A stretch of DNA of 64,000 bases from Limnoperna fortunei (taxonomy: Eukaryota; Mollusca; Bivalvia; Mytilida; Modiolidae): contig OX104112.1 of assembly GCA_944474755.1 (NCBI GenBank), forward strand, positions 50,170,774 through 50,234,773, written 5' to 3'. Numbering within the stretch: position 1 is the first letter of the stretch; every line of letters begins with the position of its first letter. Shown here one piece after another: positions 24,266-35,010 of the stretch. The position numbers and the translations under genes are program-made. A model generated the notes under the pieces. It searched no databases. It was not told the DNA's origin and saw nothing but the letters and a program-made list of their open reading frames with translations.

Positions 24266-24675
24266 CTGAAAAATTGGTCAAAGTGGCGCATTAAACACAG
24301 TGTTAATTAAAGTGGCATTAAACAGAATGTCACTTAAAGTGGCCTTAAACACAATGTCAATAAAGTGGCATTAAACAGAATGTCACTTAAAGTGGCCTTA
24401 GACACAATGTCAATAAAAGTGGCATTAAACACAATGTTAATTAAAGTGGCATTATACAAACTGTCCATTAAAGTGGCATTAAACACAATGTTAATTAAAG
24501 TGGCATTATACACAATGTTAATTAAAGTGTGGCATTATACAAACTGTCCATTAAAGTGGCATTAAACACAATGTTAATTAAAGTGGCATTATACACAATG
24601 TTAATTGAAGTGGCATTATACAAACTGTCCATTAAAGTGGCATTAAATACAATGTCAATTTAAGTGGAATTAATC
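24266..24675 (+). repeat. Minisatellite grown from a SINE-A tail
   Basis: Starts with the SINE-A 3' end (AAATAGCTGAAAAATTGGTC then AAAGTGGCGCATTAAACAC). The piece AAAGTGGCATTAAACACAAT plus GTTAATT is then repeated about 15 times with a 27-bp period. Variant types recur in order: two rounds of a two-unit pattern, then a three-unit pattern (TATACAAACTGTCCATT, TAAACACAATGTTAATT, TATACACAATGTTAATT) repeated. The 66-codon open frame at 24365-24565 is a by-product of the period being a multiple of three. Confidence 0.9.
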
Positions 24676-25084
24676 AAATCATTCATATGTCAGGCTAAGA
24701 ACGTCTACATTTGCAATCTGGGAATAGGCAAATTGGGAATCGACAAACCTCTTTTGATAACACCAAACGAACCATATATTACAACAAAGGTATTCTGTCA
24801 TAAATAAACATAAAATTTACTTTTTCTTTCAATAAAATAATAATCGAATAGGGGTACCCCTATATGAAAAATAACATCAGCCATCTGTTCTCTGTATTCA
24901 TTAACTGGTTTACATCGTTGTATATCGCAGTTATCGCCCGTTGCCCGTTGTACAGCTAAAGTTGTGCATACACGTTGCTGAATATAGTTGTTATTTTGTA
25001 CATCACATGTTTTTCATCGTTGGCTTTTTGTTCCCAAAATTAGCCAAGCGAGGAACTTAGAACAACCAAAAAAAAAGGAACGCT
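24676..25084. other. Unique AT-rich sequence, nothing recognised
   Basis: No feature found. Confidence 0.5.
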
Positions 25085-25290
25085 TTAGGAGACCATTGTC
25101 TACAAACTTCTGAAAGATTATACTAAATCCGACCAAGTCACTCTATAAACATGCGAAAGGAAAGAATATGAAAAAATATAATTATAAATGAAAACTTCTA
25201 GAATGTGAAGCATGTGCTGTGTCCTATTTCGAAGAATCCAAGTTAAGCTAATAATGTCTATAGAAACAGCACCACTAGGTATAAACTTAT

Positions 25291-26188
25291 TATCGGCCCC
25301 CTCCATCTTGCCCTAGAGGGCGGCTGATTACATTCGCTAGGAATGATCAATGAGGAAATATTTCGATGTATACTAAGATACCAAGAATGAACAGAATTAT
25401 GCGAAAATAATGTCAATCATTCAAGATGAGTGTAAAATCACGATAAAATATGACGTTGGACTGCAACAATGCTTGGGTGATATCAAATTTTTATTCAATG
25501 ATAAGTATTTTTGGTATTCTATTTACGGAAGTTAATAATAAAGGAGACGATTTTTATCCTGGTATTTTGTCTTTCAGTGATAGCGCTATAGATGAGAGTA
25601 GCTTTGAAAAATCGAAAACCAGAATAAAAGGCTATTTTGTGTATACAATTTCGGATGAAACTCGTAAACTTGTATACAAAGCTATTTTATGTATACAATT
25701 CCAGAGTGTGCAGTCTTTTGTAAGATGCAATAAATAAATGTTATGTCAGTAATTGGTTAAATCACGTGAACATAAGTTTTAATTCAAGTATATTTATGAT
25801 TTAATATATGACAAATGATCAGATGTGCGCACATTTAGAAATCGTTAATTCAAACTTGCCCCAACTGCAGGACTTAGGTACACATAGGACCTTATGGTGA
25901 AAAAGTTCAAATACCTTTTTTTAGAAATTGCAATTCTGATTCTAATATAATATTTATTAGATAGTATAAGTATTTTAAATCCGAGATGTTTGCTACGCAA
26001 GCCTTTGTGTTATATAAAAGCCCGCTGCGATTATTTATGCTTTTCTTGACATCTACACGTACATTTTTTTTAAAAGAAATCTAAAATTGAACAGGCAATT
26101 TTGCATGCATTTATGCAATTTTTTTATATCAGATTATCTGTCTTTTATAGCTGCTGTGTTGTCCAGATGATCTGTTTTTTTTCCATTG
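25291..26188. other. Copy-1-specific segment of SD2 with a 95-codon open frame
   Basis: Absent from SD2 copy 2, so either inserted here or lost there. The frame 25450-25737 (plus) opens MTLDCNNAWVISNFYS and contains a short internal direct repeat: TTGTGTATACAATTTC and TATGTATACAATTCC about 60 bp apart, each preceded by AAAGGCTATTT or AAAGCTATTT. I recognise no protein family. Confidence 0.35.
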
Positions 26189-26295
26189 TTTGTTTTGACG
26201 GTTTTAAACCCCACTTACAGCAATTTTTCAGCAATATCATGGCGTATAGTTCTTATTGAAGGAGGAAGCCGCAGTATCCGGAAATAAAACCGGAT
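26189..26295 (-). mobile_element. SINE-A 3' fragment
   Basis: Reversed tail and body: AGCAATTTTTCAGCAATATC, GGAGGAAGCCGCAGTATCCG. Lacks the head. It faces the oppositely oriented fragment at 26430-26572. Confidence 0.75.
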
Positions 26296-26429
26296 AGCGT
26301 GTTTAGTACAGCAAATGACACTATTTGGTCTAAAATACATGTTGTCCATGTATGATTTGTATAAAATATTGACTTGAAGCTTCTTTGAAGCATTACAACA
26401 TTATATATTATAACTGCACAGAACATAAA

Positions 26430-26572
26430 ATAACTTAATTGACAATGATTTCTAATTTACCTGCCGATGGCAAGGGTTTTCTTCAGGTACCCCGGCTCCC
26501 CCTCTCCCCAAATAAAATCTGGACGCCATGATATAGCTTAGAAATTACTAAAAGGGGCGTTAAACAAAATTT
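26430..26572 (+). mobile_element. SINE-A 3' fragment
   Basis: TTAATTGACAATGATTTCTA, GGTACCCCGGCTCCCCC, AAATCTGGACGCCATGATAT and GGGGCGTTAAAC. With 26189-26295 it forms a potential stem with a loop of about 135 bp. Confidence 0.8.
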
Positions 26573-26729
26573 TAGCAAATCAACATAAAATAACGATTGT
26601 AACATAGATGTAAAATGATTTAAATGCGTCCGTAAAATTATTATTTCTTTTCTGTTTTCTTGTTTTTATTGTATTAAAAATACTTATAAACTGGACTGGG
26701 TGACGGCGTTGTACTGACAGCTCACAAAC

Positions 26730-26730
26730 G

Positions 26731-26802
<72 letters not shown>
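26730..26802. repeat. (TA)n microsatellite
   Basis: Nine A bases followed by about 30 TA dinucleotides. The SD2 partner near 34130 lacks it, so it expanded after the duplication. The minus-strand frame 26580-26831 encoding alternating Ile-Tyr across it is spurious. Confidence 0.97.
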
Positions 26803-26807
<5 letters not shown>

Positions 26808-27944
26808 AAAGGAAGCTACCAACCAATACACTTACGAAGTATCGGATCGCCAACATGACGATACAGCATAAACAAAAAAATAATATATAAGTCTAGAGAA
26901 TTATGCAACGATACAAATATAAAGATGTTTCTACTATAAAATAATTATATTAATAAATATGACAAAATTTTCGACCAACTGATGGCCTTCTTCAGTGTCA
27001 ATATCAATCTATAATAAACGATAAAATATCGATATATACAAAAAATCATATTTAATCGGAAACGCCTGAGGCCTTATAATTAAACATGTTTGTGGAAAAT
27101 GGCCTGGTTTTCTTGACTGGTTCTCAAAATTAACATCAATACCAAATCGGACATAGTTATACAGAATCAAACACGTCTGTCGAACGTGACACCTTTATAA
27201 TAATTTGTAAAACCTGCACTGCATGTAAGATTTTCTAATACAACTATAATAACGCAATATCTACATTTAATATGCAGGACTGAATAACTTTGAAAAAATT
27301 TTTTTTATTGTATTTCATCGTTCTTTTCTACGTTGTCTTGCTAGTATACTAAATGTCATAGTGTCATACAGTTGACCTCTATTTTACTTTAACTTAAATA
27401 GTTTGGACTTTCCACGTAAACGAGGTGTTTAAAGGGATACTGGACACCTTCCGCCATTGTTTGTAAAAAATCTCAAAATGGATATTACTTTTATTGTAAA
27501 ATTAATTATTTCTTTCACAAAAACTCTTAATTTTCTTAAAATTAAAGTAAAAAGGAAACTCTTATACCTACTGTATTGTATTACTACATTTATTAATGGT
27601 CGAAATACAAAGTTCGCTTAAACGACTTCGTTATAGCTAAACGCAATGAAAATTAAATGTTAATAAGGGAGGCAACTTTGACCCAAAAATACCAGTTTTT
27701 AGTATTTTTAACAGCTATTTCCCAACAGAGATCCCTATTGTTCTTCCCAATACTAAAATGTTTACCAATTACTTGACATTTAAAAAAAAATCATTAGTAA
27801 CAGAAAATAAGTCATGGATAGACAATCGGGTAAAAATCCAGTAATTAGTCAAATCCGGGGTGGTCATAATACAGATAGAAAAAGGTAAAGTGGTTAAGAC
27901 AAACTGAACAATTAAAACAATGCAAATATCAAAGAATGAATTAA

Positions 27945-28110
27945 TGATATTTCATGTTAGCGTCGAACTGTAATCCCTGGTCTGCTGATACACTAAGGGG
28001 TGTACTAGCAAATTCTGCTATCCACTAAGCATATACTTCTTTAAACCAGTATTACTATTGCGCATTGGGTCTTATTACGACTCGGTGGCGCTCAAACCAA
28101 CAGTGTTGAG
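27945..28110 (-). mobile_element. Hammerhead-element junction relic (in SD2 copy 1)
   Basis: On the minus strand: GAGCGCCACCGAGTCGTAAT then AAGACCCAATGCGC (a decayed CTGATGAG / stem II / GAAA / stem III region, about 28055-28097), about 90 bp, then GTATCAGCAGACCAGGGATT and a box around GACGCTAACATG and ATATCATTAATT. Core-then-box is the order expected at a head-to-tail monomer junction. The catalytic bases are lost. The partner in SD2 copy 2 is 35590-35760. Confidence 0.5.
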
Positions 28111-29439
28111 ATTTCAAATAACGTTCACACGTGTTCAAAGAATGTCCGTGTATAGTTTATGTTTTATTAAAATAAATCTTTGATCAAAAAGCGTTTGAAA
28201 CACAAGACATCAATTTATATTCGAAACCAACAGATGAATCTATTGTTATGAAATCCTAAATAAATATATACAACTTTACAATGTACAAACTATCGTTTTC
28301 TATTCTTTATGCAAAAAATGTTAACCGGCGCTGTAAATCGCGTCTTGTTAGTAGAAATTATATCAAAATAAACATAATAAATATTATCAGTTACATACTA
28401 AGCATTTTTTTGAATATCCAGATATCCGATGACTATATAGTAAGTACATTGAAAATACGTTCAGAGGATCACGATGACATTCGATCAAAGATTTGGCGTG
28501 TTTTAAGCATAACAGTATGCTTCTAGTCACGTTTTGGTTAAGAGTCGTCGTAACTCTTTACCGAAGGTTACAACAATATACGCAACACTTCAGCCGTAGG
28601 TAACAAATAGGTCAGGTAAAGGGTAGTAGAACGTGTTAGGTGTAGTCAAAAAGGAAATTTCTGGTTCCGAGGTAAAAATAAATATGTAACGAAGTACTTG
28701 CCAGGCGGAGGTACGGGATGACTTGCCTGTCAGGGATAAGACAGAACATTCCAGATGGATGAAACAAAGAAGATGGCCACTTCATGGTAAATTGACAGAT
28801 TACTTTTTAAGACACCTATTCAAAATAAAGCAACACACCAATTAATATCATGACTTTTATTTTATTTATTTTTTATGAATTATAATTGTTTCAATATCGC
28901 TTAGCCAGTTTATAGTACTAGTATTTCCTTCCACGATTCTACTGCTTTGTGCTTTACAATTAAAAATTGTAATAATTTAAGCACAATGAGATAATTATTT
29001 CTCTATCAATACAGTTACTTCCAAAACAAAAGAAGTAACAAAACATGCGCGTCACAATACGTGCGAAAGATTTACGATTGACATTTTACATGCAAATCTG
29101 CGATTACTATCAAGAATACGGACAATAGTACAGTTACGACTGCCTTATCTTTACACGCAAGTGTACATATTACGTTTGTTTAGAATACACTTCGTGGAGC
29201 GTAGACCATCTTGTTATCGGTCCCTAAATACACACCCAGCGTAGTTCATCGTTTTATTCGACCCTACATACACATCCAGAAGGTACTAACAGTAAGAGGG
29301 GACCGGGCCTGGAACCCTTACAAACAGCATAAATAAGCCCCAAAAATGCTTCTATCTTCTTGCCCACCCTCGCTTCCTGCAGAAGTGCCCCTCGTGGATT
29401 CGCTACTGATTAATTCTACATTTTGACACGTGTGGTTAC

Positions 29440-29735
29440 AATTCCGAAATAACAGTCATGACAGTCATGACAGTCCGTTATTATGTAAGTAATTATCGTA
29501 TATATCACGTTGCCGTGTGTTAAATGTGTAATTATAAGACCTTTCCTTTTCTTCAACCTTCACAACTCATACAATAATTACATCGGAGGGAAAATACATA
29601 TAGAAAATATATTGCCCCGTGGTGTAACGAACACTTGTAGTCTTGCTACAGATAAGCCTTATGTATGTTAATAATGATGACTGACCACAGCGGGATAGCT
29701 TTGAATCTAAAACTTGGGGTTATTTCTCGACATGT
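29440..29735. other. Copy-specific 290-bp segment, possible small element
   Basis: Absent from SD2 copy 2, where the flanks (ending CACGTTTGGTTCCAATCC and resuming ATGTGCAATG) are joined. Ends show a short inverted match, GAAATAAC near 29445 and GTTATTTC near 29719. Near the left end is a tandem CAGTCATGACAGTCATGACA. An insertion is plausible, a deletion in the other copy equally so. Confidence 0.35.
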
Positions 29736-29882
29736 GCAATGCTGTAATTATGGCTATGCTTGGTCCATTATATCCTGAAATCCAACAGACCATTCAATAA
29801 ACAAACGATATGTCTGCTGACAGTAAAGAAGAAGTCCATAAAATCTACTTTTAAATAGTAGCTAATAATGTAATTTGTGAAT

Positions 29883-29993
29883 ATAATGTTCTTTTACGAA
29901 CTAGTAGGTGGATTAATTTTTGAACCCCCACCAGTCTATAAAAACATGCTGCTAACAGAAAAAAACGTTTTTACAGTCAACGGCCGAGTCTGA
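29883..29993 (+). pseudogene. Exon-like relic in SD2 copy 1
   Basis: Reads FFYELVGGLIFEPPP... to TVNGRV and then hits TGA where copy 2 has TTA (29988-29992 versus 37327-37331). The frame is otherwise kept without indels, but most differences from copy 2 change the amino acid. I do not recognise the peptide. It could be a dead exon or simply an open stretch. See 37196-37366. Confidence 0.25.
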
Positions 29994-30545
29994 AATGAGT
30001 GTAAAAATATTGATGATTAATGCATGTAACAGGTTAGTGTCTTGGTTTTCTGTTTATTGACGTATATTTTCAAATAAATACATATTCTTTGAAATGACTA
30101 AGCAGATTTTTCCTCTGGTTATACATTGTCATTTCATTTTCTGCAAGGTGAGAATTCGTATTAAATTATATAACGTTTACAAAGCAATTTGAACATCAAT
30201 ATCCAACAGACAAGGAAACCTATCTGAAATATGTTTCTTTACGTTAATAAAAATTAATTTAAGCAACCAATAAACAAATAAGATAATACTATTAAATATA
30301 TATTCTCCTTGTAATGAAATGTTTTCTCAGCATTCTCATTTTTTCCATTACTCCAATTGGTCACCCGATGTTTACATCGATCGTCAATGAGTTTATGTTT
30401 TATGAACAGAACAATTATATCCTTAAATGGTTTTAAAATAGAAAAAATCTCAGAGAGCTAAGGTAAACACTGCAAAAAAACGTCATAACTCGAGGTCGAT
30501 ATATATAACTTGAATTGACTAAGAAAAAGGCTGTATTTTTTATAT

Positions 30546-30620
30546 TATTAATTGATTGATTGATTGATTAATGTTGTTTAACGCCCGAGCAGCAATATTT
30601 CAGCTATATTCAGGCGAAAT
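30546..30620 (-). mobile_element. SINE-B 3' tail fragment
   Basis: ATTGATTGATTGATTGATTA followed by GTTTAACGCCCGAGCAGCAA and TTTCAGCTATATTCAGGCG is the reverse of the 3' end of the element at 31097-31502. Only the last 60 bp or so are present. Confidence 0.8.
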
Positions 30621-31096
30621 TATTAATTGATAATTTTGCTGTATTTTAATTTGTTACATAAAAATATTAATAAATAAAAATAAAAATAAAAAAGTATATC
30701 TCATCCTTATATAAGGATACAAACCTTTTGTACTGTTTTTTTTATATCCGCATGTAAAATATGATTGGCTGATTTCTAAACGTCACACAATTTTTGGAAT
30801 GTTTGTTCTATTTGTAGTAACCGTGTAATCCGCAAAAGTCAATGCGCAATAAATCAGTCAATCCGCCAAAATACAAAATATCACGTGGTAGAATTTGGAC
30901 AAATTAAAATACAGCAAAATTATCAAATAATAATATTTGAAGTAACATTTTAAATTTATTTTTAGCCCAAGGAATAATGTGTAATAGCTACTTGTGTAAC
31001 TTTTCAAAAACAAGATTTATTAGTGTACATGTACGCACATAGTAACTGGTTTGTTGATATTTGGGTTGACTGAGCGCCAGGAATAGTCAAGACTCA

Positions 31097-31502
31097 ATTG
31101 CCTAAAGACCGACTGGGATGTGTGCTCCAGGTGGTTGAATGGGGTACCCCTGGCAAGCTGGGGTTGTAAGGCCATAATACGGGAAACCTGACCGCAAACC
31201 ATATTAGTGCACCGTGTTGGGAAAAATGCAACGTTCCTCGCACGTTAAAGAACGCTGCTGAAGTATTCGCTATGAGTAGGGATTTCGATCCCGCTACAGG
31301 AGGCTGAATTGCCCGACCCTATCCATCCTCCAATTTGCCAGTGGCAATCTAAAATCCGTTACCCCTTTTTTCCTTGTGTCCCATCCCATTTTCATTCATC
31401 ATCATTTCATGTTCATTTTATCATCCATTTCATGTTCATCGCCTGAATATAGCTGAAATAATGCTACTCGGGCGTTAAACACCATTAATCAATCAATCAA
31501 TC
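31097..31502 (+). mobile_element. SINE-B (ATCA-tailed element), near full length
   Basis: About 405 bp with an oligo-ATCA tail, preceded by CGCCTGAATATAGCTGAAAT and CGGGCGTTAAACACC. The 5' part contains TGGTTGAATGGGGTACCCCT, GGGAAAAATGCAACGTTCCT and CGCACGTTAAAGAACGCTGC. Comparison with SD1 copy 1 gives the unoccupied locus: CAATT on the left and CTATTCACAAAAAG on the right, with about 30 bp of copy-1 sequence in between that is missing here. Shares the GGCGTTAAACACC motif with SINE-A, so both may use the same LINE partner (inference). The 60-codon minus frame inside is not a gene. Confidence 0.75.
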
Positions 31503-31688
31503 TATTCACAAAAAGAGAACTAACTTTGCAGTTCCATTGGTTGAGCCTTAGGAACCCTCCAGTTCCCTTTGATATGTTTTGAGTTGTTGTGCAACAGTTT
31601 ATAAATAACCATTAATTATCCTATTTTATTCTTTTAATTCATATAACCTGTTTCTAAAGAACGCCAAAAAGGTTAATTATGTATAAAA

Positions 31689-31895
31689 TGGGCATCTGTT
31701 AACGAGTTGTTAAGGTAGTCAGTCATCTACTATTGATCACGTGGACTCTCAACACTAAGGTTGCGGATTCGAGTCTCATTTCGGGCTGACTGTATTTAAG
31801 ACTCAAATCTTAACTGACAATGATTGTCAGTTTTTCTATCAGGTTCATCCACCAAGAAAAACTTGAATCCTGATAAATTACTGAAAGTGGCGTAG
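31689..31895 (+). mobile_element. SINE-A relic inside SD1 copy 2
   Basis: TAACGAGTTGTTAAGGTAGT head, GTTGCGGATTCGAGTCTC good B box, CTTAACTGACAATGATTGTC, tail CTGAAAGTGGCGT cut short. Orthologous within the duplication to 22934-23120. Confidence 0.85.
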
Positions 31896-32419
31896 TTATG
31901 TGGTCTGTAACAAATTAACACACATCTACGAGTCGTCAAATTTAATGTCCTAAATTGGTATAATGCCGCAAAGTCTGCATTTCATGGCCACAAATCTATT
32001 TTTTTTAAATTTTTCATACTTTTGCTCTTTTAAAATCTAAATGTTATCATATTATAATCTTTTTCCTGTAACACACTACTTAGGGTGGAACGAAGTTCAC
32101 CTTCTTCTTTCTCGTTTTTGTCAACGTGCCCACGTTGGTATTTAAAAATTAAAGTTTATTAACACCGATAAAAAATTGATATTTACTAGCATTATTATTG
32201 CATGCACTATGACGCGTTTTGCTAAAGTAACAAGTGTAAACTGTTATCGATGACGTTCGATTTCAAACGAAGCAAACTTCTCTGCTTTATGAAAAATTCA
32301 ATTTAGTCGACTCGATAAAAATAAATCAAAACTTGCCTGACATGATATTTCCAGTATTCAAAATTGTTTGCAAATTTAAAGATTAATGGGTATCTTTAAG
32401 CAACAGAATATATAATTGC

Positions 32420-32782
32420 TTGGAGGCGCATCCATCGAAGGTGTTTCACCCTCTTTATTGTCCTATTTCTGAGTGTTTATCTTCACTGGATTACACGTAC
32501 TTCTGCAAAGCTCGGTTCCGGTCGGTTTCGGGTCATTCGAGTTGTATATATAAACGTCATACCCAGCAAGCTTGGAATAGCAAACGACATCTGGAATCTC
32601 TTTTCATTTATCGGAACATGATACATACGTTATTGTATAACTTGGTTAGAGACCAGCCTTTCTATCCTGTTTTACTTTATCTGAACAACTGCAATCTATA
32701 TTTCACAACAAATATTCAAACTAGGATCGTTGACATTATCGCTAACCATATCCTGAGCCAGGAAATATACAGTAAAATATAA
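32420..32782 (+). other. 120-codon open frame in SD1 copy-2-specific block
   Basis: Starts MEAHPSKVFHPLYCPIS and stays open across a block that SD1 copy 1 lacks. Tyr-, Leu- and His-rich in its second half, no signal peptide, no domain recognised. The minus strand also has a 125-codon frame overlapping it (32696-33073), which argues for low stop density rather than coding. I would not annotate a gene. Confidence 0.2.
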
Positions 32783-33107
32783 ATCCCTTTCACACATAAA
32801 AATGCGGCTCAACATGAACATGCATGTGTAACGTACATTATAGTTTGGGTACCTGCAACGGTTCCTAGTGCTCGAAACACAAAGCTGACCGGCGTCCCTC
32901 AGATTGTTTGATAGTTGAGGAGGACGGGAGAAGGCCCACAGTAGGTAATGTGTTTGGAGTGCCACGAAAAAGAGTAGTTGCACTATGAGAACTACCAAGG
33001 CTAAGTTTTTATCTTGCACAAATATCCTGGCCGTCAACATTTTATGCCTGTTCCCTCCATTTGATTTAATCAAATGTGTTCTGAGCGGATATTGTAGCTT
33101 AATATTG

Positions 33108-33108
33108 C

Positions 33109-33156
<48 letters not shown>

Positions 33157-33215
33157 CAATCAATCACTAACTAAATCGATCAATAATTAAATCAATTAAT
33201 CAATCAATTAATTAA
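33108..33215. repeat. (ATCA)n microsatellite
   Basis: About 12 clean ATCA units, then imperfect ones. Preceded by AGCTTAATATTGCTTC, probably a collapsed SINE-B 3' end that seeded the array. Confidence 0.95.
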
Positions 33216-33309
33216 TCTTTTATCAGAAAAACATCTATAGACATACAGATATATTAATTTTTTTTATCCTTTCGATGTTTATAAAATCACTGCTTGTTCA
33301 AACATAAAA

Positions 33310-33535
33310 AAAAACAATTATTTGTGAAATCGGCACTGCATGTTAGAATTTTTAGTAAAACTAACAACGTAATAACTACATTAGACAGTAGAGATTCAGT
33401 GCAGAATCGCTTTATTTAATTTTATTTATTGCATCTTTCGTTTCTATGATATCTTGCTTAGTAAATGTAGCGTGTCATGCAGTTAATCTCCGTTTTAATT
33501 TAACGTTAACGATTTGGGCTTTCCATTTCTTAAAA
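33310..33535 (+). repeat. Third, partial relic of the SD2 5' section
   Basis: GAAATCGGCACTGCATGTTA through GTGTCATGCAGTTAATCTCC and TTTGGGCTTTCC parallels 27205-27415 and 34385-34880, but is more diverged. Shows that the SD2 motif was duplicated at least twice. Confidence 0.6.
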
Positions 33536-34443
33536 TCGACTGACCATTAAAACAACAAAAATAAAAAATGTTTAATGTCGCAATTATTTTTTTTACCTTA
33601 TTAATTTACGAACATTTTCTGTTGACAAAAAATGTTACGGATTGTTTAAATATACTAACTTAAATCTAGAGAAAAACAGTTTTAAAAAGAAAGTATGCAA
33701 TCCAGAGAGTCAAAACTATCTATTATCGACTCGAGATGTCTTTATTAAAGATTGTCAGTTGTCTTGTGGAACTGAACCAGCAGTTAAAACTGAATGCAAT
33801 GAAATATACTCACTCAAAAAAGAAACGCAACATCGGCATTAAGGCTTAAGGAGATCATTGTCTCTTAAAGTATGGAAGGTTATAACAAATCAGACTATAG
33901 CAGCGAAAAGAAAAAATACGAACAAATTATATTATAAAATAGAAACTCTGTTTTATCCTATTTCGACGATCTCAACCGGACACAAAAAATACTTATCCAA
34001 GAAAATTAATCCATGTCTATAGGAACATCACGACTACACATACAAACATGTATATCCAGCTTATTTTTATTGCGTTTAAAATACAAAAAGCACTGAATGG
34101 ACTGGTTGTCACCATTGTACAGACAGTTTACAAATGAAAACAATTGTTCGATACAATTAATTTTCTATAAAGTCAAGTGTTAAACATACTTTCATTATTT
34201 TAATAATTTAATCGGAAAAGCTTGCGGAATTTTACTTTGAACTTGTCTCTGAAAATGACCCGATTTTCCCTGACTGGTTTTCAAAATTATCAGATCACTA
34301 TCAAATCGGACTTAGTTTTGCAATCCGACACGTTTGTGGAACAGGACACTTTGTGAGTGTTACATACATAAAAAAATTATAATTGTGAAATTTGCACGGC
34401 ATGTAATATTTTATAATGTAACAAACAACGCAGTGATTACATT

Positions 34444-34741
34444 TATCGCATATTTAGTTTAAATATAAGGAAATCTGTACATGAAATAAACGCAGGAAGT
34501 CAGTGTCAGTTATTAGCCTTCAGGACGACTATCAATATTAGCCCTGGAGACATATATTCAAATATGTGATAAATATATATTATTAATATAAACTTTTATA
34601 TTGTCATTTCCATATTGGCCATGGAGCTAGCCTTCGACCCATATCAGCACTCTGGCTAAAGCTCTCATGGCTGATATCGGAGTCTCTGGGCCGTGATACC
34701 AGAGCCATTATGTAAATGACAATGTAATAATCTATATTAAT
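34444..34741. mobile_element. Insertion in SD2 copy 2 containing a short TIR element
   Basis: SD2 copy 1 reads straight from CTACATTTA to ATATGCAGGACTG, whereas copy 2 has about 300 bp between. The distal part (34578-34741) has imperfect terminal inverted repeats of roughly 32 bp. The left arm is ATTAATATAAACTTTTATAT then TGTCATTTCCAT. The right arm is ATGTAAATGACAATGTAATA then ATCTATATTAAT. The centre has a weaker inverted pair around GATATCAGCC-type sequence. Non-coding, MITE-like. Confidence 0.65.
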
Positions 34742-34889
34742 ATGCAGGGCTGAATAACTTTTTAATGCTTTTTTGTATTATCATCGTTCATTTCTATCAT
34801 TAAGTTGCTGGCTCAGTAAATCGAACGTGTCATACTGGTGTCCTCTATTTTACCTTAACTTAAATAGTTTGGACTTTCCGTGTAAACGA

Positions 34890-35010
34890 GGTATTAATTT
34901 CAGCACCGAAGTGTTATTACTGGGCTGATGATACAGTCTACTAGCATAGATGTCGCTCCAGCTGCCAGATGACCGTGTCTTCAAATCAAGACTCATCAGT
35001 GGCGCTCAAA
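34890..35010 (-). mobile_element. Hammerhead-element junction relic, best minus-strand copy
   Basis: Minus strand: GAGCGCCACTGATGAGTCTT then GATTTGAAGACAC (CTGATGA core at 34993-34999; stem II GTCTT...GAAGAC; GAAA region damaged). Next come GGTCATCTGGCAGC, GGAGCGACATCTATGC and GTATCATCAGCCCAGTAATA, then ACACTTCGGTGCTGA (34895-34910). The arrangement ribozyme-spacer-box complements the box-body-ribozyme order at 8855-9200. SD2 copy 1 has no counterpart here. Confidence 0.6.

Larger units (their letters stand above)
25085..30480 (+). repeat. Segmental duplication SD2, copy 1
   Basis: Collinear with 33845-37770. Shared landmarks: GGAGACCATTGTCT (25088), CCTATTTCGAAGAATC, ACTGGACTGGGTGACGGCGT (26691), GGACTTTCCACGTAAACGAG (27411), CATGCGCGTCACAATACGTG (29045), the CTGATTAATTCTACATTTTG stretch (29405), TATATCCTGAAATCCAACAG (29768) and GATGTTTACATCGATCGTCA (30367). 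Large copy-specific pieces are 25291-26630 and 29440-29735 here, and 34444-34741 in copy 2. Divergence is substantial, so the event is old. Confidence 0.8.
30973..32900 (+). repeat. Segmental duplication SD1, copy 2
   Basis: Partner of 22585-23846, longer because of a SINE-B insertion (31097-31502) and an extra 360-bp block (about 32440-32800). It retains a fuller version of the internal SINE-A. Ends near GCTCGAAACACAAAGCTGAC. Confidence 0.85.

Noticed and set aside
24266..24675. CRISPR-like array
   Set aside because: Units are contiguous without unique spacers and derive from a SINE tail; the genome is eukaryotic. The same applies to 48361-48445 and 53537-53625.
26580..26831. Minus-strand frame with a long Ile-Tyr run
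   Set aside because: Product of the (TA)n microsatellite; not conserved in the SD2 partner.
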